From: Cytophagales bacterium
GTDB lineage: Bacteria > Bacteroidota > Bacteroidia > Cytophagales > Spirosomataceae
NCBI GenBank assembly: GCA_013205605.1
Contig: JABMMK010000119.1
Location: 1-5,348, forward strand
Direction: 5' to 3'
Length of the DNA: 5,348 bases
In this document: one piece after another, positions 1-5,348 of the stretch
Layout of the letters: each line of letters begins with the position of its first letter
Position numbering within the stretch: the stretch's first letter is position 1
The notes under the pieces: generated by a model
The model's input: only the letters and a program-made list of their open reading frames with translations
Told to the model about the DNA's origin: nothing
The model's database searches: none
Made by a program: the position numbers and the translations under genes

Positions 1-389
1 GTCCTCGTCACTAATCGGCCGATCGGCGTATGATCAAAAAAGGCTAATTTGAGGTTTACAATTTTAGTATATAACTGAACACGAATATCTTTTATGACGG
101 TTTGCCCCAAATAACCCGCCAAATAACTCGTAGAAAATTGCAAGCCGGTATGCAAAAACAAAACAGCAAGCATGTAAAAAAACATTCGAATAAGATTTGA
201 AATTTGATCTGCAGAAACATAATGGTCTAAGGTATAGCGAATCAATAAGGGAACGACTGGAGAAACTGCAGCCATGCAAAGAATTAAAAAAACCAATAAC
301 CAAAAGGTCAATTGATATGGCTTCAAAAAACCATAAATGCGGCGGATAATGCGAAGGTCAACGATCTTACCTTGAGTAGAATCTTTCAA
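1..389 (-). CDS. ABC exporter (fused permease/ATPase), N-terminal part
   Basis: Partial gene, cut by the left window edge after 129 codons, where about 580-600 residues would be expected for this family. The visible part is the start of a type-IV ABC exporter transmembrane domain. A short polar N-terminus leads into a basic amphipathic stretch (LRIIRRIYGFLKPY, residues 12-25), a first membrane span (about 27-49) and a second span (about 67-92). A cytoplasmic coupling segment ends in FFDHTPIGRLVTR (117-129), which closely matches the conserved FFD-TPxGRLxxR motif of MsbA/MdlB/YheH-like exporters. The nucleotide-binding domain lies outside the window, so the substrate (lipid, drug or peptide) cannot be told. 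The start is TTG at 389-387. An in-frame TAA at 395-393 rules out anything further upstream, and the first in-frame ATG falls inside the first membrane span. The TTG overlaps the TGA of the preceding small gene (TTGA), which suggests translational coupling. Confidence 0.88.
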   Translation of the reverse strand, partial: MKDSTQGKIVDLRIIRRIYGFLKPYQLTFWLLVFLILCMAAVSPVVPLLIRYTLDHYVSADQISNLIRMFFYMLAVLFLHTGLQFSTSYLAGYLGQTVIKDIRVQLYTKIVNLKLAFFDHTPIGRLVTR

Positions 390-562
390 GACTTAGCATT
401 GGGTTGAGATAAGTCTTCAGAAAATGTAGGCAATGAGGTTTGGCAAGATCCACAACCTTTCGCGCAGCCCGCATTTGATTGAGCAAAAAATGCATTATAG
501 ACCATCCTGCATACATAAAAGACAGCCGCGGCAAAAACAATAAAAATCAAAATTCCTTCCAT
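386..562 (-). CDS. Small single-span membrane protein with CX3CX2C cluster (FeoB-associated-like)
   Basis: A 58-residue protein. One hydrophobic helix (about residues 3-26, with a Cys at 18) is followed by a short Cys/Gly motif, CAKGCGSC (Cys33, Cys37, Cys40), and a polar Ser/Pro-rich tail. This layout resembles the small FeoB-associated Cys-rich membrane proteins (PF12669 type), whose cysteines are thought to bind metal or take part in redox chemistry. Here there is no feoB in view, so the assignment rests on architecture only. I prefer the ATG at 562-560, because it forms a TGATG junction with the stop of the upstream phosphatase gene and puts the helix right at the N-terminus. An ATG at 580-578 would add six residues (MVFRLL) and overlap that gene by 19 nt. 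The stop codon overlaps the TTG start of the ABC exporter. Existence as a gene is likely because of the tight packing and sensible protein; the function is unknown. Confidence 0.72.
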   Translation of the reverse strand: MEGILIFIVFAAAVFYVCRMVYNAFFAQSNAGCAKGCGSCQTSLPTFSEDLSQPNAKS

Positions 563-1368
563 CAATAGTCTAAAAACCATTTGCGTTGCAAAGTTGATAA
601 AAATTCGTCAAATATAGGTCCTGCTCCGATAATTTCTCCACTAAAAATTACTTCGTCGCCTCCACTGAAATTAGTCACGCGTCCACCGGCCTCCTCAATA
701 ATTATTTTACCTGCTGCCACATCCCATGGCTTTAAATTAGCTTCAAAAAATCCTTCAAAACGACCGCATGCCGTGTAGGCTAAATCGATCGAAGCCGCTC
801 CCATCCTTCGAAGACCATGCGATTTTTGCATTAATTCCTTCAATAAATCCAGGTAACGATCCTGATAAGAAAAATCATAATAAGGAAATCCGGTCGCTAA
901 TAAACTTGTGGCCAACGATTCAGCTGGCGAAACTTGAATCAATTTATCGTTCAAAAACGCCCCATTCCCTTTGGATGCATAAAACATCTCATCCTGATTA
1001 GGTTCATAAATCATACCTAAAATGGGCTGTTTGTCATGAATCAATCCAACCGAAACTGCATAAATGGGTAATCCGTGTAAGAAATTCGTCGTTCCGTCTA
1101 AAGGATCAATGACCCAATAATATCCATTGCCAACCTTCTCGTAATTCGAATCACTTTCTTCCGCAATGAATTGTGCTTCTGGAAAAATGGCCGACAAACC
1201 CTCTTTTAATTTCGATTCGGCTTGTTGGTCTACAAATGATACCAAGTCATTCGTCCCCTTATAAATAATATCTCCTGATTTTACTTGGCTAATTACCGAC
1301 TGAATCCATTGGCCCGTTTCTCTAACGCAAGGCAAGGCCTTGGCTAATAAAGACTTTGAATCCATCAT
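562..1368 (-). CDS. Inositol monophosphatase family protein
   Basis: A 268-residue, full-length Mg2+-dependent sugar/inositol phosphate phosphatase of the IMPase/SuhB/FIG superfamily, expected in the cytoplasm. Both family signatures are intact. The first metal-binding signature is WVIDPLDGTTNFLHG at residues 85-99, with metal ligands Asp88 and Asp91. The second is WDVAAGKIIIEEAGG at 215-229, with Asp216. The upstream AEE (Glu70/Glu71) supplies the third ligand class, and the N-terminal YKGTNDLVS segment with Lys37 matches the substrate-side loop. The exact substrate cannot be read from sequence: myo-inositol 1-phosphate, histidinol phosphate and 3'-phosphoadenosine phosphate phosphatases share this fold. 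The length and DGTTNFLHG motif favour a SuhB-like enzyme over CysQ. The start is one of two adjacent ATGs (1368 or 1365). It begins 5 nt after the prc stop, and its own TGA overlaps the next ATG by one base, so it sits inside an operon. No Shine-Dalgarno sequence is visible. Confidence 0.95.
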   Translation of the reverse strand: MMDSKSLLAKALPCVRETGQWIQSVISQVKSGDIIYKGTNDLVSFVDQQAESKLKEGLSAIFPEAQFIAEESDSNYEKVGNGYYWVIDPLDGTTNFLHGLPIYAVSVGLIHDKQPILGMIYEPNQDEMFYASKGNGAFLNDKLIQVSPAESLATSLLATGFPYYDFSYQDRYLDLLKELMQKSHGLRRMGAASIDLAYTACGRFEGFFEANLKPWDVAAGKIIIEEAGGRVTNFSGGDEVIFSGEIIGAGPIFDEFLSTLQRKWFLDY

Positions 1369-1373
1369 AAAAA

Positions 1374-3500
1374 CTATTTAGGAGCGTTTAATTTAGCTAA
1401 TTTTGGACTTAATGCTTGAAGCCAATCGGCCACAATTTGTTGGGTTTCCTTTAAATAAACATCTTTGGCATGCTTATCGGCCGCCGACTTTGCTTTCTTA
1501 TCCGCATCGGTTTCTGAGGCCGCAGGTCCAGCACCGCCAGCTAATGCATCTTCTACCGCTTGTGTCTCATCCGGTTTTTTCTTCTGATCATCCAATTCCT
1601 TTTTACGCTTGGTTAAATTCAAAGAAATGGAATTAGTTTCTTTTATTTTTTTCCAACGGTTGAAATCTTCTTTTAATTTCACCAAATCAGGTTTGGTTTT
1701 TAATCGAACATTAAAACCCGATTGAACTTTAGATAATACAGCTGGATTAACATGCAAAGTGGGAGTAAAGACCGTTGACGCAATCATATCCCATGGCAAT
1801 GCGCTCGGCTGAGAACTTTCCCCAAACTCCTCCGCAGAAAAGGCAGACGGCATCGCAAAATCAGGGCTCACGCCTTTATGTTGGGTTGAACTTCCATTAA
1901 TGCGGTAAAATTTCTCTAGGGTAATTTTCAATTGGCCCACAGGCTCTTTTTCATTCGCCATGTAATTATCTAAATCGACGACCGACTGAACAGTGCCCTT
2001 GCCGTAAGATTGCTCACCTACGATAATACCTCGCTTATAATCTTGAATTGCAGCGGCAAAAATTTCAGAAGCTGATGCAGAAAAACGATTGATCATAATC
2101 GCCAAAGGTCCATCATAGGATTGCTCAATGTCACGGTCTAATTCTTGGGTTATTTTTCCATCCGATTGCTTTCTTTGAACAACAGGTCCTTTCGTAATAA
2201 ACAAACCCGTTAAATCGATTGCCTCAATTAACGAACCTCCCCCATTGTTACGAAGATCCACAATCAGCGCATCGATTCCCTCTTGCTTAAATTCGCCTAG
2301 GAAACGTTTAACATCCGAAGTGGTCGATTTGAAATCTGCCTCACGCTTTCTAGCTCCCTCAAAATCTCGATAAAACATCGGAATAGTAATCAAACCTAAT
2401 TTGATTTTTTTGTCGCCTTGATTGAAAACTAAGACCTCTTTCTTCGCTGTTTGCTCTTCCAACTTTATTTTTTCACGAACAATTCGAATCTCGCTCGTTG
2501 GCGAACCTGTCACCCCTGAAGCAGGAAGAATTTTCAAACGAACCACAGTGCCTTTGGGCCCACGAATTAATTTGACAGCGTCATCAGTAAACCAACCGAT
2601 CACATCGACAAAACTACCCTCATCCCCTTGGGCTACCCCCACAATGCGATCTTTGGGATTAATCAATTTACTTCTAAAGGCCGGTCCACCAGGAACTAAA
2701 TCCTGTATCGTTACATAATCCCCTTCTAATCGAAGTGTCGCCCCAATCCCTTCAAAGCTTTGAGCCATATCTTTATTGAACTCTTGGGCTGCTTTTGGAA
2801 TCATATAAGAGGTATGAGGGTCAATGCTTTCCGTATAAGCATTCATGAAAATTTGGAATACGTCCTCAGACTTCGTGCGTGCCATGTATTTTTCTGACCT
2901 AGCATAGCGATCCTTCATTTCACGAACGGCAGTGGTATCCGCCTTACCGCCAATTTTCCAATCTAGGAATTGACGTTTAATATCTTTACGCCAAAAATCA
3001 TTCAGCTCTTCTGTAGACTTCGCCCAAACGGCTTTGTCACGATTAGGCTGATAAGTTTCGTCGGCATTAAAATCAAAAGGTTTGTTTAAAACTATCTGAA
3101 TAAAAGCATAACGCTCCTTAGTACGCGTTTGATACAAATTGTAGATTTGAAAAGCGGATGTAAGATCCCCGGCACTCAGTTGCTCGTCGATCGTAAACCT
3201 GAATTTCTCCAAATCTTCAATGTCGGGAGCAATAAAAAATACTTTATTAGGATCAAGCTCCTTAAGGTAAGCATCATAAATTTTAGAAGACAAAGAATCA
3301 TTCACGGCTATTTTACGGTAATGATAATTGCTCAAAATCCCAAAAACCAATCGCTCTACCTTTTTCTGCGTTTCGGTTGGTTTTAAATCACCTTCTTGAT
3401 AATAGGCCGTACTACTCGGTAAATCTCCTTGCGATTTGCCATGAAGAAAAAGCACAAAAATGAATGATATCGGGATTAAAAGCGGCAGTATCTTCTTCAT
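1374..3500 (-). CDS. prc: Tail-specific (carboxy-terminal processing) protease, S41 family
   Basis: A 708-residue periplasmic serine protease of the Prc/Tsp type, which degrades or trims proteins from their C-termini. A basic start and hydrophobic stretch (MKK, then residues 4-20) form a signal peptide or anchor. The helical N-terminal domain spans about 35-240 and includes the conserved SIDPHTSYM (225-233). A PDZ domain (about 248-330) starts with SFEGIGATL and carries the GGPA loop and IRGPKGT. The S41 catalytic domain (about 365-545) has DLRNNGGGS (415-423), FSASASEIFAAAIQDY and GEQSYGKGTVQ. Spacing identical to E. coli Tsp (11 and 25 residues) points to Ser476 and Lys501 as the Ser-Lys dyad, with Asp487 as the third conserved position. 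The C-terminal domain (about 553-700) contains a Lys/Asp/Ala-rich variable stretch (632-678) before the conserved YLKETQQIVADWL. This is the long, E. coli Prc-like form rather than the short CtpA form. It lies 21 nt downstream of the secreted isomerase gene, suggesting a joint role in envelope protein quality control. Confidence 0.97.
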   Translation of the reverse strand: MKKILPLLIPISFIFVLFLHGKSQGDLPSSTAYYQEGDLKPTETQKKVERLVFGILSNYHYRKIAVNDSLSSKIYDAYLKELDPNKVFFIAPDIEDLEKFRFTIDEQLSAGDLTSAFQIYNLYQTRTKERYAFIQIVLNKPFDFNADETYQPNRDKAVWAKSTEELNDFWRKDIKRQFLDWKIGGKADTTAVREMKDRYARSEKYMARTKSEDVFQIFMNAYTESIDPHTSYMIPKAAQEFNKDMAQSFEGIGATLRLEGDYVTIQDLVPGGPAFRSKLINPKDRIVGVAQGDEGSFVDVIGWFTDDAVKLIRGPKGTVVRLKILPASGVTGSPTSEIRIVREKIKLEEQTAKKEVLVFNQGDKKIKLGLITIPMFYRDFEGARKREADFKSTTSDVKRFLGEFKQEGIDALIVDLRNNGGGSLIEAIDLTGLFITKGPVVQRKQSDGKITQELDRDIEQSYDGPLAIMINRFSASASEIFAAAIQDYKRGIIVGEQSYGKGTVQSVVDLDNYMANEKEPVGQLKITLEKFYRINGSSTQHKGVSPDFAMPSAFSAEEFGESSQPSALPWDMIASTVFTPTLHVNPAVLSKVQSGFNVRLKTKPDLVKLKEDFNRWKKIKETNSISLNLTKRKKELDDQKKKPDETQAVEDALAGGAGPAASETDADKKAKSAADKHAKDVYLKETQQIVADWLQALSPKLAKLNAPK

Positions 3501-3521
3501 AAATTTTGTAATGTTTCAAAC

Positions 3522-4304
3522 TTATTTTTCTATTTCTAACAGTTCCACCTCAAAAACTAAAGCAGAATAAGGTTTAATCGTTTGACCTCCTCCACGAACG
3601 CCGTACGCTAATTCTTGAGGAATGTATAATTTCCACTTAGAACCCACTGGCATTAATTGGAGTGCCTCAACCCAACCCGGTATCACACCTGATACTGGGA
3701 ATGAAACAGGCTCACCTCGTTGGACCGATGAATCAAACACGGTACCATCAATCAAAGTTCCGTGATAATGAGTCTTAACTTTATCCGTGGCTAAAGGTTT
3801 TGGACCAGTACCTATTTTAATCACTTTATATTGCAAACCACTCGCTGTGATCATGACAGAATCCTTCTTTTTGTTATCCGCCAAAAACTTTTCGCCAATC
3901 TCTTTATTTGGCAAAAACTGCTTAGCCGTTTCAGCTGTTTGACGCTCTTGATTTTTCATCATGAATGTACTCATGATGTTTTGACATTCCGCTTCGGTTA
4001 AAACTAATTTTCCACCTTGAGAAGCTGAAGCAAATCCTTTGGCCACCATGTCGACATTCAAGCTAATATTTTGTGATTTGAAATTTCCAGCTACTAAAAC
4101 ACCCACCGCATAGGAAACGGAGTCTAGCGCAGAATTTAATTTCATAACCGATTTTGTGGCATCAGCACTTTTGCTTTTGGTAGCAACCGAATTAATTTTC
4201 AGTTTTGAATTTTTATTTGCTGGGACTTTTGTTTGAGCTAATAATGAAAAAGTGGATGAAAACATTGCACAAAGAATGATAAGCTTTAAATAAGAAAATT
4301 TCAT
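3522..4304 (-). CDS. Secreted FKBP-type peptidyl-prolyl cis-trans isomerase (FkpA/Mip-like)
   Basis: A 260-residue prolyl isomerase/chaperone predicted to be exported. A Sec signal peptide covers residues 1-23 (MKF, a hydrophobic core, then a likely cut at LLA|Q). After it come a Lys/Ser-rich linker (about 25-52), an Fkp-N dimerisation helix region (about 56-150, starting at LNSALDSVSYAVGV) and the FKBP catalytic domain (about 171-257). The active-site pocket residues expected for FKBPs are visible: Tyr180 in HYHG, Phe190-Asp191 in TVFDSS, Phe202, Val207-Ile208 followed by Trp211, and Tyr234 in LAYG. An in-frame ATG at 4376 would add 24 residues (MALKFLGK...) in front of an otherwise perfect signal peptide. 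I reject it in favour of ATG 4304-4302, and the candidate promoter at 4332-4361 also lies downstream of that longer start. It is the first gene of the minus-strand operon and is divergent from atpA. There is no cysteine at a lipobox position, so it is probably soluble in the periplasm. Confidence 0.95.
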   Translation of the reverse strand: MKFSYLKLIILCAMFSSTFSLLAQTKVPANKNSKLKINSVATKSKSADATKSVMKLNSALDSVSYAVGVLVAGNFKSQNISLNVDMVAKGFASASQGGKLVLTEAECQNIMSTFMMKNQERQTAETAKQFLPNKEIGEKFLADNKKKDSVMITASGLQYKVIKIGTGPKPLATDKVKTHYHGTLIDGTVFDSSVQRGEPVSFPVSGVIPGWVEALQLMPVGSKWKLYIPQELAYGVRGGGQTIKPYSALVFEVELLEIEK

Positions 4305-4331
4305 GTTATATAAATTAGGTAAAATAATTTT

Positions 4332-4361
4332 CGAAGATAGTAAAAAATGAATCTTTCCCAA
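4332..4361 (-). promoter_or_regulatory. Candidate Bacteroidota-type promoter for the isomerase/prc operon
   Basis: Read on the minus strand, CTTG (4362-4359) is followed by a 19-nt spacer and TATCTTCG (4339-4332). This agrees with the Bacteroidota sigma-factor consensus TTG, 17-23 nt, TAnnTTTG except for one base in the -7 element. Transcription would start near 4325, about 20 nt before the ATG at 4304. The match was found by eye in AT-rich DNA, so chance similarity is possible. Confidence 0.35.
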
Positions 4362-4412
4362 GAATTTTAACGCCAATTAACAAGGGAATTTTTCAACATA
4401 TTAAATCAATCT

Positions 4413-4443
4413 AAAAAAAGTCTAAATTAAAAGGTCTTTTTTT
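4413..4443. repeat. Imperfect AT-rich inverted repeat in the divergent intergenic region
   Basis: Arms AAAAAAAGTC (4413-4422) and GTCTTTTTTT (4434-4443) are complementary at 9 of 10 positions around an 11-nt loop. A run of T follows on the plus strand. It could form a weak hairpin, but no gene ends here on either strand, so a terminator makes little sense. It may be a protein-binding site or simply a by-product of A/T tracts. Confidence 0.25.
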
Positions 4444-4476
4444 GGTTTTTTAATGGGAATATTCAAATTTCGTGAC

Positions 4477-4484
4477 TAATTTTG
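4477..4484 (+). promoter_or_regulatory. Putative -7 element of the atpA promoter
   Basis: TAATTTTG matches the Bacteroidota -7 consensus TAnnTTTG exactly and lies 49 nt before the atpA ATG, predicting a transcription start near 4491 and a leader of about 40 nt. No TTG is found at the usual 17-23 nt distance upstream. The nearest TTTG (4441-4444) is 32 nt away, so the -33 half is absent or degenerate. Confidence 0.4.
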
Positions 4485-4533
4485 CACCCGAATTTAGTAC
4501 AATTTATCAAAATCAATAAACCATCATTTCCAT

Positions 4534-5348
4534 ATGGCATCAGTAAGACCAGATGAAGTTTCAGCCATCCTTAGGGAGCAGTTATCGCAGGCTAAAACGC
4601 AAGCAGAATTAGAAGAAATAGGCACCGTACTCCAAGTGGGTGATGGTGTGGCCCGTATTTATGGCCTTTCGAATGTTCAAGCCGGAGAATTAATTGTTTT
4701 CGAAAATGGCTTAAAGGCTTTGGCCTTGAACTTAGAAGAGGACAATGTTGGAGCTGTACTTTTAGGTGATTCTAAATTAGTGAGAGAGGGTGATACCGTG
4801 AAGAGGACCAATATGATTGCCTCAGTACAGGTAGGAGATGGAATTTTGGGGCGTGTTGTGAATACCTTGGGAGAGCCAATTGATGGACATGGACCTATAA
4901 CAGGTACTTTATATGAAATGCCTTTGGAGCGTAAAGCTCCGGGAGTAATTTTTCGCCAGCCGGTTACCGAGCCTTTGCAAACAGGTATTAAAGCGATTGA
5001 CGCCATGATTCCGGTAGGACGTGGGCAACGTGAGCTTGTCATTGGTGATCGTCAAACAGGAAAAACTGCGGTTTGTATTGACACGATTATTAATCAAAAA
5101 GAATTTTTCGATAAAGGTGAGCCAGTTTATTGTATTTATGTGGCCATTGGTCAAAAAGCAAGTACAATTAAACAAGTAGAGCAAACATTACGTAAGGCTG
5201 GAGCGATGGACTACACAGTTGTCGTGTCAGCTTCTGCTGCTGATCCTGCCCCAATGCAGTTTTATGCTCCATTTACGGGTGCGGCCATTGGTGAATTTTT
5301 TCGTGATACGGGTAGACCCGCTTTGGTGGTTTATGATGATTTATCAAA
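4534..5348 (+). CDS. atpA: F1Fo ATP synthase subunit alpha, N-terminal part
   Basis: Partial gene open at the right edge: 271 codons of the roughly 525 expected. The alpha subunit forms the F1 hexamer with beta and carries the non-catalytic nucleotide sites on the cytoplasmic side of the membrane-bound ATP synthase. The N-terminus MASVRPDEVSAILREQL is the usual delta-contacting helix. It is followed by the beta-barrel domain (about 27-95; VLQVGDGVARIYGL) and the nucleotide-binding domain with GRVVNTLGEPIDG (106-118) and the Walker A loop GDRQTGKT (171-178, with Lys177 and Thr178). Further family blocks are YVAIGQKAST (202-211) and the stretch ending YDDLS before the edge, the start of the Walker B region. 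The ATG at 4534 is the obvious start. There is no Shine-Dalgarno sequence, only an A/T-rich leader. It is divergent from the isomerase gene, so it heads its own transcription unit; atpG probably follows outside the window. Confidence 0.98.
   Translation, partial: MASVRPDEVSAILREQLSQAKTQAELEEIGTVLQVGDGVARIYGLSNVQAGELIVFENGLKALALNLEEDNVGAVLLGDSKLVREGDTVKRTNMIASVQVGDGILGRVVNTLGEPIDGHGPITGTLYEMPLERKAPGVIFRQPVTEPLQTGIKAIDAMIPVGRGQRELVIGDRQTGKTAVCIDTIINQKEFFDKGEPVYCIYVAIGQKASTIKQVEQTLRKAGAMDYTVVVSASAADPAPMQFYAPFTGAAIGEFFRDTGRPALVVYDDLS

Noticed and set aside
64..303. A 79-codon minus-strand open frame rich in Ser, Cys and Phe.
   Set aside because: It overlaps the ABC exporter in another frame on the same strand. 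The exporter frame gives clear membrane spans and the FFDHTPIGRL motif, while this one gives nothing recognisable.
440..466. The CX3CX2C spacing in the small membrane protein recalls the radical SAM iron-sulfur motif.
   Set aside because: Radical SAM enzymes need a barrel of about 200 residues; a 58-residue membrane peptide cannot be one. The spacing is coincidental.
581..1001. Plus-strand open frames of 65 and 77 codons.
   Set aside because: Both are antisense to the inositol-monophosphatase gene, whose catalytic motifs are intact; no independent coding evidence.
2422..2718. Plus-strand open frame of 98 codons within prc.
   Set aside because: It is antisense to the PDZ-coding part of prc, and its translation has no recognisable family features.
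4411..4450. T-rich stretch after an inverted repeat, resembling a rho-independent terminator.
   Set aside because: The stem is nearly all A-T pairs with hardly any GC, and no gene ends here on either strand because the flanking genes diverge.
4677..5184. Two minus-strand open frames of 121 and 91 codons opposite atpA.
   Set aside because: They lie wholly antisense to the highly conserved atpA coding sequence, overlap each other, and their products (Ser/Pro/Thr-rich or Asn/Phe/Leu-rich) show no recognisable domain. They are shadows.

Overview
This window looks like a slice of ordinary chromosome from a member of the Bacteroidota, most likely of the Cytophagales type. The DNA is AT-rich (about 40% GC by eye). 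None of the starts has a clear Shine-Dalgarno sequence. A TAnnTTTG-type -7 element lies upstream of atpA, and the protein sequences (a long Prc-type protease, an Fkp-N/FKBP isomerase, and the AtpA N-terminus MASVRPDEVSAILREQL) resemble Bacteroidota homologues. The lineage call is inferred from these traits and was not tested by a search.

Positions 1-4304 are one compact minus-strand gene train, read from right to left. It runs: a secreted FKBP-type peptidyl-prolyl isomerase (3522-4304), a tail-specific S41 protease prc (1374-3500), an inositol-monophosphatase family enzyme (562-1368), a tiny single-span membrane protein with a CX3CX2C cluster (386-562), and the first 129 codons of an ABC exporter (1-389, cut by the window edge). 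The gaps are 21 nt and 5 nt, followed by a 1-nt and a 3-nt overlap, so co-transcription and some translational coupling are likely. The first two genes fit together as envelope protein folding and turnover. The last three have no obvious metabolic link to them.

Positions 4305-4533 form a divergent intergenic region. It holds a plausible minus-strand promoter for the folding/protease operon, a good -7 element for atpA and a weak AT-rich inverted repeat. From 4534 to the right edge runs the first half of atpA (ATP synthase F1 alpha subunit) on the plus strand. Here it starts its own transcription unit and does not follow atpH.

I found no mobile element, CRISPR array, tRNA, rRNA or toxin/defence module, and no convincing sign of a previously undescribed system. 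The findings below are modest: gene-start decisions, the unplaced Cys-rich small protein, and the gene order around atpA.
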